Source of the DNA: Mya arenaria
Taxonomy: Eukaryota; Mollusca; Bivalvia; Myida; Myidae
Reading direction: 5' to 3'
Length of the DNA: 64,000 bases
Assembly: GCF_026914265.1 (NCBI RefSeq)
Contig: NC_069130.1
Location: forward strand, 40,584,929-40,648,928
Under the pieces are notes generated by a model that was not told the DNA's origin, ran no database searches, and worked only from the letters and a program-made list of their open reading frames with translations. Position 1 is the stretch's first letter; every line of letters begins with the position of its first letter. Shown piece by piece: positions 36,425 to 48,619 of this stretch. A program made the position numbers and the translations under genes.

Positions 36425-36577
36425 CTATTGTTCCATGCCCGGTTTAGTCTGCATACAAAACAAGAAATGTTTCATTTACAGAATAAGATTTGACCACATC
36501 ACACACACACACACACACGCACAATTATCTAGAAGTAAGATAGTTATCGAAATAAATATTTCCACTTATAACCAGAC

Positions 36578-36846
36578 TTAAAGCTGCACTCTCACAGATA
36601 TACAAATTTTACATTTTTATTTTTTTTGTCTTGCAAAGAGCACATTTTTGCGAGAATATCTGGAAACCAATAATATAAGATTGCTGACAAAAAAATCAGA
36701 TGGCAGTTTTTCATATTTCCGTTCGAAAAATAATGTTAAATGCATAAACATCACTTTCTTTAACTTAAATATAAAAATCTGCTCGTTCCAAGACAAAAAA
36801 AATAAAAGTTGTCAAAACGTTCAATCTGTGGGAGTGCAGCTTTTAA
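36578..36846. mobile_element. MITE with TTAAAGCTGCACTC ends, copy 1
   Basis: Left end ttaaagctgcactctcacag is inverted at the right end (ctgtgggagtgcagcttttaa); 269 bp, no coding. A shorter relative is at 59407-59595 and a damaged one starts at about 37468. Confidence 0.8.
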
Positions 36847-37187
36847 GCCTGAAAATGTGATCAGAGCATTTCAATTTCATGAATTATGATGCAGTTATTT
36901 TATGAAATGCTTATTCTTGTTTCCTGTATAAATAGCCTGAATTCCCTGATTTTTAATAATATAATATATAAAAGGGTATAACTTCAAACTTCTACTAATA
37001 TAAGATGTGAAAAGAGTCAAAGCTTGCTGTACATTAAATTTATTTACCTGTATACTAGATAGTATGCATCTTTGATGGAAGGTGGTTGTCAAGGACAATC
37101 ACTCTGAGGGCTTTAAGGGTACTAAAGTGTTTTTTTATTGTTAAGCCATGGTGAATTCCTCTCCTCTTGGCTCAATGGCCCATGACT

Positions 37188-40100
37188 TTACTCATAATAT
37201 TGAATCGGGGGAGGCCACTCATGCTCATCCGTCAAATGATGGAGAAGAACAGCTGAGATGCCCTTAAAATAAATAGCATTTCATTTTATTTTCATTTATC
37301 TACTTATATCATCAATAAATGTTATATGTTAATTATCAATATTATAAATACTTAATCAATATACCAACATATACTTCCAAGCTCAAATCACTGCATTTTC
37401 ATGACACAAATATCAGGCCTTATTTGATAAAAAGGATATCAACCTCTTTTCTACCTTTTCATGATTTTTAAAGCTGCATTCTCACCTATGGACTGTGTAA
37501 ACATATTTTATTTCAATTTTTGTTTTGGAATTCATTAGCCACTTTTTAAGCTTATATCATGAAACCAGTGATATAAGATATGCTGACAAAAGAGGTGAGT
37601 GCAGTTATTCATACTTACTTTCAAAAAGTATGATGTTTTTTGCCTAAAAGCCTTTCTAACACTTATGAATAGAAAATGAGATTTTGGAGTTGATAAAACG
37701 CTGCCTTTGATTTTCTATATTTGAAAAGTTTGAATGATATTTTTTGTATTTGCAAAAAAACTGTACTTACAGTACACTTGGCATGTTCAAGCCAGGTTAA
37801 AATCTGTGACATCACCAGCCTCCTGACATCGGAGTCTTGAAGCGTCATGTCAAAAGATACTGAAACCCAAAATACTGTAAATTTTTATTAACTATTATTA
37901 TATTATGTTTATATAGAAATTTCAGCAAATCATTTATCTTATAATAATTAAACCCTTGGTACATGTATTTTGTAGAGTTCATATACAAAACAGAAATATA
38001 AAAAGAAAAGAAATATAATTTTTTGCATTATTTTTTTGCATAAAAGATGGATGGACTACCTTTAACATGTTAACTAGTATCACATATGTACCAATTTCTA
38101 TTTAAAGCCAGGTTCTTATATTATTGATATAAAAATGATAAAATATTTTTTTTCAAATGCCATTTCAATCATGAGCAGGATCAAAACAATCATTGAAATT
38201 AGACTTTTTGATGAAGAAGCCCTGATTCGTATACTTTAGCTTTGAATCAAATTTCAAACAAGCCCTACTATAAAAAAATCAGAATTTGGGTAAGACCCGA
38301 GGCATTTTACCAGTGCATGGCTTACTGGCTTGTGTTAATTTCGACCATTTGTCAAAAGGAATGGATTTTCTTAACAAACGAATGCTTTATCACAGCTTAT
38401 TGAAGGTCTGTATTTACACATTTGGGGGTTGGGCTCAGGTCCTTCAGTTAGTCAAAAAAGACATCAAATGCAATTTTTTGGTAATGAAAATATTTCAAAA
38501 CAAATTACATATATTGAAATGCCAATAAATGTGCTGTATACAATTGTTGTTTTCAATTGAATTGCAGTTGCTATTGGATTTAGCTTGACTTTTTCAAGTT
38601 CTTCACGATATCTCTAACTTGCATATGATGCCAACTATTTTGCCCTTTTAAAATTTGACTTAGAAATTCTGGATTTTGCATGTAATCTTATTATGCCTCC
38701 ACAAAGTGGCGGCATATAGGGTTGCCCTTGTCCGTACGTACGTCTGTCCGTCTGTCTGTCTGTCTGTCTGTACGTACGTACGTCCCGAAGATTGTTTCCG
38801 ATCTAATTCTTGAAAACCGTTTGTCCAATCCTCACCAAACTTTAAACACATGTTTGTGACCATAATATCTTGATCAAGTTCGATAGTCATGGAAATCGCT
38901 TTAGTCATTTAGGAGTTACGGCCCTTTTTTGCCAAAAATACTTCAAAAATATATGTTTCCAATCTAATTCTTGAAAAGTATGTGTCCAATGTGGATCCAA
39001 CAAGTTTTTTCCTGCCTGAATGGCGCCATATAACCTATACAGTCTTGCGATGCCGTAAAACCCAACTCAACTCAACTTATCCTATATGTGCAGATTATCC
39101 TGAATAATCATTATGGCTTATTTTCTGTGACAAAAAATCGAAGTGGGGGCATCCGTGTCCTATGGACACATTTCTAGTTTTACAGTGATCCAGGCATGTT
39201 TTGCCAAAGCCTGTCAAAGGCGGATCCAGTAATTGACACAAGATTGGAGTCACTCAGGGGTTGTAACCTTTCAACGTGTGTCCCCCCCCCCCCCCCCCCC
39301 CCGAACTGAATAATTCTGGTCAGCAATGATGGCAAACGGCCAGGTTCACCCTCTAGGAAATGTACATAATATCTAGTCCGAAATGGTACATTTTGGGCAA
39401 TTTATTTCTTTTTAATCCTATATAAAAATATGCCATGACTTTCAACGAGTCTTTTGACCATTTTTATTACTTAAGCGTACAGGGAGAAGATAAGAAATGT
39501 CAAAACAATAAAAAAAAGTATGCCTGATTGCTTATTAGTGTACCAAGGAAGTTATGGGGTTAGGTGTGGGGTGTGTCCCCCATATTGATATTGCAAGTGC
39601 TGAAATCCTTAATGCTTATGTACCAGTCATTTGTAACCTGAGCCCCGTAGGTCCGGGGAATAGCAGGGACTTTGACTTTCGTTCCAGCCTACCCCGGGTA
39701 AAATCCCGGCCCTGCCGGGACGACCAGTTGGTAAAATCCCCGCACCCCAGGGACCCTAGGTAAGGTCCATTCCCCACAAATTTTTGCGAACATAAAACCA
39801 CCCCATTTACGCGGTACTGCGAGGCCACCTGGAAGGTAAAACCACGCCCCATTTCCCCAGTATACCCCCGGACCTGGGGGGGGGGGCGTGGTTACAACTG
39901 ACTGGTGCATTATAGCAATGAAAAAAGTCGATCATGCTGCCTCTGACAGCTCTTGTTTGATTTCGAAATTATTTTGGATTTTGAATAGGAACTTTCACTA
40001 ACATTTTGGCGAATAAGTACATCCGTTCTCCAAGGAAATGGGGTATGTGCACCCGCCATAAAGTGTGTCGAAAGATAGCCCTACTGACTGTTAATAAATA

Positions 40101-40193
40101 AACTATCAATGTTTTTCAAACATCAGGTAAAATGTTAAAGATAAAACACAAACCTATCGTGATGTTTCGTTTCCACGCCCTCCATTTTCCCAT
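37188..40193 (-). CDS. Candidate three-exon small gene inside giant element
   Basis: Exon 1 (40154-40193) gives MGKWRAWKRNITI and ends ATA G|gtttgt, with an in-frame stop just upstream of the ATG. Exon 2 (37771-37859) follows ggtttcag, keeps phase (Val at the junction), reads SFDMTLQDSDVRRLVMSQIL then TWLEHAKCT and ends at ACT|gtaagt. Exon 3 (37188-37262) follows attttaag and reads GISAVLLHHLTDEHEWPPPI before TAA. The product would have 67 residues. All junction phases agree, which is the main support. No family is recognised; it may be cargo or a captured host fragment. Confidence 0.35.
38690..39180 (+). repeat. Dispersed repeat with gtctgtctg tract
   Basis: Begins attatgcctccacaaagtgg and ends gtgggggcatccgtgtccta tggacac, the ends resembling each other in inverse sense. 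A (gtct)n/(gtac)n tract lies at 38735-38785. Type common in mollusc genomes by general knowledge. Confidence 0.6.
39283..39302. repeat. Poly-C run
   Basis: About 20 consecutive C; length likely inexact. Confidence 0.8.
39621..39908 (+). mobile_element. GC-rich MITE, copy 2
   Basis: Ends taccagtcatttgtaac and ggttacaactgactggt are inverse. The interior shares gggactttgactttcg and ggtaaaatcc with copies 1 and 3. Confidence 0.75.
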
Positions 40194-40640
40194 TCCATTT
40201 GAAGCTTTGAATGCTATCCTTTTCTTTCAATGAATGCCTAAATAAACCATCGACGTCAATATCTTTCCTACATTTTTCATTTACCGTCGCTTTCTGATCG
40301 ATTTTGGCAATCTCTGTCTGCCTCTGTTTCTCTTTTCATTTTCATCTGTCCATCTTTGTTTTGATTTGCTGACCTCATTGAATATTCATAACTGTCACGT
40401 GCTTGTGCTCCGTATACTTTCGTAGGCTTTCGGAACTGCTCGGAATAACTCCGAGTAGGCCATAGCGGATTTTTTGGTAACCACCAAAAAATAAATATGG
40501 TCTGAAAATCGTGTTAATATCAGGCCATCGGAGTGGAATCTAGAGACGAAATTTCGCACAACGCTAAAATAAGGATGCCTTTTCACGACAGTTGTGTTAT
40601 TTTTGTGTTTTATAACCAAAATTCTCGCTGAACGTACATC

Positions 40641-40886
40641 TTTAAGGGTGGTTATAGCTCACATACAAACACACACACATAACGAAGGTACAATAAAAGC
40701 ACGCACGCAAGCACGCGTAAAAACTAACCCCACAAACCCGTCCACACTCAAGCACGCGTGCACACGCAGGCAGGTATGCGGACAAGCTTGCTCGCACACA
40801 CACACACACACGCGCACACGCACACGAACGCGCGCGCGCGCACGAACATACGCATGCATACACATATATACAATCACACACACACA

Positions 40887-40942
<56 letters not shown>

Positions 40943-41089
40943 CACACACACAAACGCACGCACGCTCGCATGCACGCGCGCACGCACGCGCGCTCACACA
41001 CGCGCACACAAACACATATAATCACATGTACGCACCCACGCACACGCACGCACGCACGCACGCACACGCAATCGCACGCACGCACCCAC

Positions 41090-41158
<69 letters not shown>

Positions 41159-41688
41159 ACGATAAAATATATGTTCCAAATGGCTAAAATGATGATCTTG
41201 AAGTTAAATGTTATAAGTTCACTAAAAAATTTAATTTTTTAATCAACGCATTGTTTGTTTTTACCAATATCGAATTATTCTGTTTCGGCAATGCATTCAA
41301 TGCCCATGATACAAAAGCCTACTAAGCTACATTATCCTGCACTTTGCCGTGCGTACAATGGCTGTGAACGCGTGTGTGCATACATGCCTGCATGGGATAG
41401 CGTGTATGAGTGTGAGAGCGTGTGTGTGGGCGTAATCGTGTGCGTGTGTGTATATGTGCGTATGTATGGGCTAGCGTATGGGCATATGTGCATGTGTACG
41501 TGTGTGTTCGTGCGTGTGCGTGTGCGTGTGCGCGTGCGAGCGTGTCCGCATACCTTCCTGCGTGCGCACGCGTTCTTGAGTGTGGGATGGTTTGTGGGGT
41601 GAGTTTTTACGCATTCTTACGTGCGTGCTTTTATTGTACCTGGGTTATGTGCGTGTATTTGTATGTGAGCTATAACCACCCTAAATGA
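40641..41688. repeat. CA/CACG microsatellite inside an inverted repeat
   Basis: The left border ttaagggtggttatagctca (40641) is inverted at 41664-41687 (tgagctataaccaccctaaa), and the arms keep matching inward for about 170 bp (for example gcaggtatgcggac inverted as gtccgcatacc). Between them lie about 350 bp of nearly pure (ca)n, (cacg)n and (cg)n and then 170 bp of ordinary sequence. The long open frames here are an artefact of the simple repeat. Confidence 0.85.
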
Positions 41689-41704
41689 GCTTATATAACC
41701 TATT

Positions 41705-44700
41705 TAACTCTAGTTCATTTATAATCAGTGCTATAATGATTTGATAATTTTTATTATTCGGGGTTTAACAGAAAAAACATGCTGAATTATGAATTTAACG
41801 GAAATAAACAATTACTGTTATAGTATTGATCAGTGTTTTTTTTTTCAAAACAAAGCTCTTCTTAACAATAATAATATTACGTATAACGTCATGTTAAACG
41901 TTTTAATACAATACGCATTGAATGAGAAACAGGTATAGGGGTTAGATTATTTGATACTGCGCAAAAAACGAAGTCGGTAAGGTACACTATTCTGGATATC
42001 AGGTGATTTGTATTTAAACATTGAATACATATATTTAAAAATGTTTATACTTATTGTAATCTTAAGTCATATTTTATTTTATTTTTTTCTTAATTCTTAA
42101 AAAAACAATACCTTAAAAGTATATCTTAACAAACAAAATGCTTTATTTTATGCACCAGAATGATACACATTTGAAAATATAAAAACATCGCAAAATAACG
42201 TCAGTAGTACACACTTAATAGATTCCATGTACTCATAATGATATTTTCTACTTTTACGAATATTATTTACATCAAAATTTACATTAAACGATCGATATAT
42301 TTGGAGGATTCATTCATTTTGCATTTCCTTTGCTTAAATTAAAAAGTCAGAATTTTTTGCTTTCCTATTTTCCTTTTGTCGGGACTCTAGAGTAACATCG
42401 ATTGATAGCAACGGGTTACATATAAGCCCCGCCCATTTTGGACGCTGATTGGTCAGTCTGATTTGAAGCGGCTAGTCTGACAGGCAGTCTGCGTCATGTC
42501 AATTCATTATTGTTGGAGATCATGGAGGAAAGCGCTGGGCAACTGATAAGCCCCGCCTTATCTTGGCGGTGATTATGCAATCGATTATCGGTCAGCTGGT
42601 TTGACTGGCATCTGCTTCATGTACGGTAGAAACCAATTACAAAAGATAAAATATACGCACTTTAGAATTGAGAATTTTAGATAGGTTTTTTTTTATTCTA
42701 TTCCTGCCGATTAAGATTTGATTTGAAGCGATAATTTGGACACATTAATTTTCTTCTATAAAATCAGAACATATTGTTTTGTAATACATGTGTGGCTTAT
42801 TATTAATATTATGTATGGATTATATTCAGGATGATTGAAGCTTTTATGTGTAAAACATAGATTGTTGCAGTTTTGTGAGTTTACCGATACTGAAACTGTT
42901 CCCATATTCCCGTTCACACATTTCAGAATTTTAAAATTAAGCTTAAAAGTTGCACTTTAATAGTAAATTATCTTCCCTTGGATTGCAGGAACGACTTGTC
43001 TGCTAGTAATATTACGTAAACTACTTGTTGTTCTGAAACAGTTCACATATTTCCTTTGCTTGGAACTCATTTAACGTGGAATTATCCAAACATTACAAAT
43101 ACTGAAAAACTTGTATCCAGCCTGGGTTAAAATACTATAAAACGCTTGGCATTGCTGGAACGAGCAAGATTTGCTAGCAGGCTGAAATCTAAAAGTGAGT
43201 ATAAAGAAATGCCTTAGTTTACATGAAAAGAATGGTGTAAAGGTTTTAAAAGTATACCTTCTAGTAGTTTGCGTCATTTAAAGGCGTGTTTTGTAAACAA
43301 ACCATTGTGAAGGAATTTTCATTTTTTTCTGTGTTTTTTTCACGGTTTCGAAATAATGATAATAAATAGTGTTCTGTAACATTTTACATCTCATCTCTGC
43401 TTTAAAGTCATTAAACTTGGAATCATCCGAACGTTACACAGAATTAAAGCCTTGTATCCAGCCCGTGTAAAAATATCGCTATACGCTTCAGGCTGCTCCA
43501 GGCTGTTCCGGGCTGCCAGAAAACTGAAGTCGAAAAGTGGAGTAAAGTGATGTTTTTAGTTCACACAAAAAATAGTGTAAATGTTTTTAAATTATTCGTT
43601 CGAGTATTTTTGCGTCATTTAAAGGGGTGTTTTACAAACGAACTATTGTGATTTTTTTTTTTTCGGCTTTGAAAACATGAATTTCTGAATTTTCCGTGTA
43701 GTTAGAAAAGACAATATTCAGCATATAACGCTCTGATGCGTAGTGTGGTAAGGGGAAACTAAATTACAGCTTAAATGGCAAAATGAAGTGTTTCGAATTT
43801 GAAGACGCGCGTTTTTTTTACAAAAACGACGGGAAACTTCGCACGATTTCGTCTTAGCAGAGCGATAAAAATCGAGTGAAATTGTAGCAAGATTACGTCA
43901 AATAATTAGTGTTCTGTAACAGTTTACATCTTATCTTTGCTTTAAATTCATTAAACTTGGAATCATCCGAACGTTACACAGAATTTAAGCCTTGTATGCA
44001 GCCCGTGTAAAAATATCGTTATACGCTTGAGGCTGCTCCAGGCTGTTCCGGGCTGCCAGAAAACTAAAGTCGAAAAGTGGAGTAAAGTGATGTTTTAGTT
44101 AACACAAAAAAATAGTGTAAATGTTTTTAAATTATTCATTTGAGTATTTTTGCGTCATTTAAAGGGGTGTTTTACAAACGAACTATTGTGAATATTTTTT
44201 TTCTCATTTTTTTCGGCTTTGAAAACATGAATTTCTGAATTTTCCGTGTTGTTAGGTCATTCAACTTGTAATCATTCGAAGGTTTTATATACTAGAAACA
44301 ATGTATCCAGCCCGAGTAAAAATACCATAAAACGCCCGGGGCTGCCTGGGGCTGCCCGGGGCTTCCAGAATGAAAACTAAAATAGAAAAGTGAAGTAAAG
44401 TGATGTTTATAGTTCACACTCAATGAATAGTGTAAATGTTGAAAAGTTATCATTTTAGTATTTTGCGTCATTTAAAGAGTATTTTGCAAACGAACTATTG
44501 TGAATTTTTTTTTTTCAATTTTTTTCGGCTTTGAAAACATGAATTTCTGAAATTTCCGTGTTGTTAAGTTATTAAATTTGTAATCATTCGAACGTTTCAT
44601 ATACTAGAAACCAAGTATCCAGCCCGAGTAAAACTACCATAAACGCCTGGGGCTGCCTGGGGCTGCCTGGGGCTGCCCGGGCTGCTCAGGGCTGCCAGAA

Positions 44701-45124
44701 TGAAAACTAAAATAAAAAGTGGAGTAAAGTGATGATTTCAGTTACACTCAAAGAATAGTGTAAATGTTGAAAAAGTATTCATTTTAGTATTTTGCGTCAT
44801 TTAAAGAGTATTTTGCAAACGAATTATTGTGAATGATTTTTTTTCATTTTTCATATACTAGAAGCCATGTATCCAGCCCGAGTAAAAATACCGTAAAACG
44901 CCTAGGGCTTGAAATCAAAAGTGGAGTAAAGTGATTTCTTTAGTTGACAAAAAAGGAATAGTGTACATGTTTTTAAATGATTCATTTTAGTATTTTTGCT
45001 TTAGTTAAAGGTCTGTATTGCCAACCAACTATTGTAAATGATTTTTTTTTTCATTTTTTATGTTATTTTTTCTGGCTTTGAAATACTGAAAACCGACGGG
45101 AAACTTCACACAAGTTCGTCTTAG
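41705..45124 (-). repeat. Right arm of giant element, subterminal blocks
   Basis: The inner block 41705-42005 is the inverse of 28090-28420. The gggctggatac module occurs at least six times in inverse sense (near 43112, 43453, 43993, 44302, 44614, 44868), against four in the left arm. It includes gacgggaaacttcgcacgat at about 43828. About 42010-43080 has no clear partner on the left. Confidence 0.85.
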
Positions 45125-45580
45125 CATAGCTGCTAATCTGCCCAGCTGCTCAGATTTTGACTTCACGCCGGCATGCCTCTAGACTGCTAACTCACGCTGC
45201 TATGCTGCTAGTCTGCTAGGCTGCTGACTTCACGCTGCTAGGCTGTCAGTCTGGTGGGCTGCTGACTTCACTCTGCTAGGCTGCCAGTCTGCTGGGCTGC
45301 TGACTTCAAGCTGCTGGGCTGTCGGGCTGCCGGGCTGCTGACATCACGCTGCTAGGCTGTCAGTCTGTTGGGCTGCTGAATTCACGCTGCTAGGCTGTCA
45401 GTCTGCTGGGCTGCTGACTTCACGCTGCTGGGCTGCCAGTCTGCCGGGCTGCTGACTTCACGCTGCTGGCTGCTGATTTCACGCTGCTAGGCTGTCAGTC
45501 TGCTGGGCTGCTGACTTCACGCTGCTAGGCTGCCAGTCTGCTGGGCTGCTGACTTTACGCTGCTGGGCTGCCAACTTCAC
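45125..45580 (-). repeat. 38-bp terminal minisatellite, right end of giant element
   Basis: Inverse of the left array, with units reading ctgctgggctgctgacttca then cgctgctaggctgtcagt. Confidence 0.9.
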
Positions 45581-45587
45581 GAACATT

Positions 45588-45594
45588 AAAATTA
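45588..45594 (+). repeat. Right target-site duplication (AAAATTA)
   Basis: Matches 25845-25851. Confidence 0.8.
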
Positions 45595-45912
45595 ACTTGA
45601 GTTATGACACAATTACACTTCTGTACAAATTATGCTTTATAACTATATGTGCCATATCTAATTGACCAATTTTTTGAATTAACATAATATATGAAAGAAA
45701 ACTTAATACAACTTCAGAAAATCTTTATGTGCACAGTTTTGTTATTTTCAATGCTATGCAGTAATCTGAGACACTATAATGGAGGCAAAAGAGCGTTGCG
45801 ACTCAAGAAAGATTATAATACAACTTAACTGATCCTCGAAGGTTACCTGAAACAAAATCTCAAAGACCACATAACCTTAACCAAAATATCATAACAAAAT
45901 ATTATTAAAGAA
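45595..45912 (+). other. Ly6 unit 1 upstream region (paralogue of 51451-51780)
   Basis: Runs parallel to the sequence upstream of the intact Ly6 gene (for example tctgagacactataa, then gatcctc/gatccttt and acctgaaacaaaat). Homology stops at the hAT-like insertion, so any promoter here is now separated from its coding exons. Confidence 0.7.
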
Positions 45913-46823
45913 CAGCGGCGGACCCAGAACTTTCTAAATGGGGGGGGGGGGCACAACTATTTATAAACATATTAAACTTTTTTGGAATGCTTTATTTTAA
46001 TCATATAATGGCACGGAATTAACATCTGTCTTCACTGTCAATAATGTTTGGCATATAAATTGAAATAAAAAGATATCATTTACTGAGATAAACCTTTCAA
46101 AAAAACAATAAAGCTGATTTGGGGAATCGAACTAGGGTCGACAGATTAACAGGCTTAGTCGTTAACCATCGTTAAAAATAAGTGCTATATAAACATTCAC
46201 TACACCAAATTGATTGCACTCAACGATACTGTAGGTACTTCGGACCAGATGCCTGTGCTTCGGATGTCATGGTTATAAATTTAACTGAGTTAAAAAACAA
46301 CTTGACAACAAATTCCAAAAAGGGTTTCAAATAAATTATTATGTATTAATTTACAAAGGCTCTAGCATAATTCAGAGAACTAGACGATAAAAAAAGCCGA
46401 AATGGAAAGTTTTAAAGCGGCAACGTTCTAAATTTAAACTTTTTTAACAGCCATAGTTGTGTACTTTTGATTTGCCTGGTTCCCAGCGTACTCTGCACAA
46501 CAAGAGAATGAAAGGGTAAGGGCAGGTAACCCAGGCTAACTTTTGATCAGCTGTCTGTGTAAAATGCGGCGCCGATTTTTTTATCGAATGTTCGGGCCCC
46601 GATGTCATTTTTCAAAATATTTTTTTGTTTCGTATACTATATAATACTCGATCATCTGGTTGTTTATTTGCTCAAATGCTTATATAAAATTTAAATTGTG
46701 ACAAAACAACTTATTTGTACAGTTAAAACAATAAAGATGTGCCCTCTAAAACTTTACTTGCCGGCTCGCTGGGGTGGGGGGGCACGGGCCCTATGTGCCC
46801 CACCCCCGGTAGAGCCGCCACTG
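45913..46823. mobile_element. hAT-like non-autonomous element, 0.9 kb
   Basis: Starts CAGCGGCGGACCCAG and ends with the inverse of CAGTGGCGGCTCTACC. The ends carry G-rich/C-rich tracts, a common look for hAT-type elements. Flanking octamers (ttaaagaa, ttaactag) agree only in part, so the target duplication is weak. No transposase. A tRNA-like B box (ctagttcgattcccc on -) lies at 46115-46160. Confidence 0.55.
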
Positions 46824-47189
46824 TTAACTAGTTAACCACTTAACATTAAGCTTGTAAAATAATACAAGAATGGCAGTTGTAGGCACTAACATGCATTTAT
46901 TTCCCATTATGATCTTTTATTTATTGAAAAAATAACTAGTAACGTAACGTTATGTATATACAAAGAAAGCTCGGCTATCTGGTATTTTATGATTGGTAAG
47001 TGTTCTAATTTTAAAAGCCTAGCTTTCTTCAAATTCACAGAGATCACTGACACAGCATTACAGTTGGAAAGTTTGGAATTAATTGGTAATAAACTACTAG
47101 TAATCATAAGCAAAAGGCCACAGTGAAGAATAAGTATACGAAACTTCTTTTATAAATATTTTGTGATTATTAACTTTATTATTCCGAAA
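46824..47189. other. Ly6 unit 1 remainder, coding exons 1-2 absent
   Basis: This is where the signal-peptide exon and the CYEC exon would be expected by comparison with unit 2. Neither can be found on either strand. Confidence 0.5.
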
Positions 47190-47545
47190 GCTAAATCGGT
47201 GTGTCGTTTTTGAATATCCAATGTAGTGCCAGCACGACTTTCGTTTATGATTTTCAAATGGTCAATGTCGTGCCAGCACGACTTTCGTTCGTGAATGTCC
47301 AATGGTCAATGTAGTGCCAGCACGACTTTCGTTTATGATTTTCAAATGGTCAATGTGGTACCAGCACGACTTTCGTTTATGAATGTCCAATGGTCAATGT
47401 GGTGCCTGCACGACTTTCGTTTATGAATGTCCAATGGTCAATTTCGTGCCAGTACGTCTTTCGTTTTGAATATCCAATGTCCAATGTTGTGCCTTTCGCA
47501 TTTGAATGTCCAATGGTCAAAGTCATGCACGCGCGAATGTCCAAT
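47190..47545 (+). repeat. Minisatellite before Ly6 unit 1 exon
   Basis: About eight copies of a unit of about 42-44 bp containing gccagcacgactttcgttta and aatgtccaatggtcaatgt. Confidence 0.85.
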
Positions 47546-47573
47546 ATTTAAAAAAAGTTTTGTTGTTTTGCAG

Positions 47574-47752
47574 CTGTTGCTCGAGGGTGCGAGTCTACCA
47601 GTTCCTCCCAGGATATTTGCACAGAGGTCGAATCTTTATCGACATACACCAGCACCTGCAGCACAGACTACTGCAATAGCGCAAGTCATGTGACTGTTAC
47701 CATGGTTTCCGCTCTTCTCCTCGCCTTGGTTGCTATGGTGTTCATATTTTAA
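47574..47752 (+). pseudogene. Ly6/uPAR-like terminal exon without its 5' exons
   Basis: After gttgttttgcag an open 58-residue frame reads ARGCESTSSSQDIC... then STDYCNSASHV and a hydrophobic GPI-type tail (LLLALVAMVFIF). It is about 85-90% identical to exon 3 of the intact gene, and 3' UTR similarity continues to about 48125 with an AATAAA at 47984. It lacks the first Cys of the CxC pair (TSTC where the intact gene has VCHC), so one Ly6 disulfide could not form. With exons 1 and 2 also missing, it is best read as a broken paralogue. Confidence 0.7.
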
Positions 47753-48127
47753 AGATACATGGATATTGTATGGCTTTGAAATTAAACATCAATGTGACTT
47801 TGTGTTTTAACAACTGAAATTGTATTATAGATCTGATAGTATTTGTTTTTACATGACAATATACCTTATTTCCATTTTGATATAACCATCCAAACTTAAA
47901 ACTTTTGTTCTTAATAAAGCAGCATTACGTACTTCAAACAGAATGTCTTCCAAGCTCAATGCAGCTATCCATGTTGTTCCATCAATAAAAAAAATATATT
48001 AATAATTTCGTTTTTCGTTTATACACATATATCCCTCCTGAGTGTTGTCAATGTATTGAACCACGCTCCCGGACAGACTTTTAATCAAACAGTTGGGGAA
48101 ATTCAACTTGATCAACAAGAGAGAGAT

Positions 48128-48480
48128 TGCGATCTAATTAACTCGTTAAAATATATCTGAAGGAGATCACAGATGGTGCCATTGAAATGTATTATTGTAT
48201 GAATAATTATGATTCCAAAAGAAAATTTAACTGCTTAATTGAAATTACTACGTGATCTACTTGCAATTAAATGTTTAGATTTCTGAAATTGTAAACCGTC
48301 CTTAAATATATGAGGTTGTTTTCGATGGAAAATGGCCGAACAGTTCCAAATGTAAGAATGGTGAAAATTCAACCAATAGTCAGGTGCTTGAGTATGAAAA
48401 CTTAAATGTGGACTGTGAGCGCACCTTACATCATTACAGCTGTTATTTTTTAGAGTAAGAAAGATACTTCAGTGATTACA
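48128..48480 (+). repeat. Start of Ly6 unit 2; dispersed repeat copy
   Basis: ctcgttaaaatatatctgaaggag is nearly repeated at 61350-61395, marking unit starts. The dispersed family copy (48188-48355) ends gatggaaaatggccgaacag. Confidence 0.6.
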
Positions 48481-48619
48481 CAGATTTCACCAGTGTCACT
48501 TAACTGTTATGAATGAAATAGTTACATAAAGGCCCAATGCCCAATACAATTGAATCGAAAATACAATAATAAAGTGTTTTCGATTAACATTACACACATA
48601 ATATAGACAATGCACACAC

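Larger units (their letters stand above)
25852..45587. mobile_element. 19.7-kb inverted-repeat-bounded element
   Basis: The left tip AATGTTCGTGAAGTTGGCAG is inverted at the right tip (45568-45587). The arms (about 25852-28420 left, 41705-45587 right) match in inverse orientation over minisatellite, subterminal blocks and an inner unique block. A 7-bp direct repeat AAAATTA flanks it. The paralogous Ly6 unit 2 keeps the uninterrupted site (51430-51475), so this is an insertion. No known transposase, polymerase or integrase was recognised inside. A 7-bp duplication would fit several DNA-transposon superfamilies and does not decide the class. The arms have diverged from each other by indels, so it is not brand new. 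Confidence 0.85.

Noticed and set aside
40594-41242. Long overlapping open frames rich in His-Thr or Cys-Val repeats
   Set aside because: They are translations of the (ca)n/(cacg)n simple repeat on both strands and have no start context, domain or splice evidence.
25852-45587. Polinton or other virus-like element as the identity of the giant insertion
   Set aside because: The size would fit, but no polymerase, integrase, ATPase or capsid-like frame was recognised, and the ends and 7-bp duplication are not the usual kind for that group.
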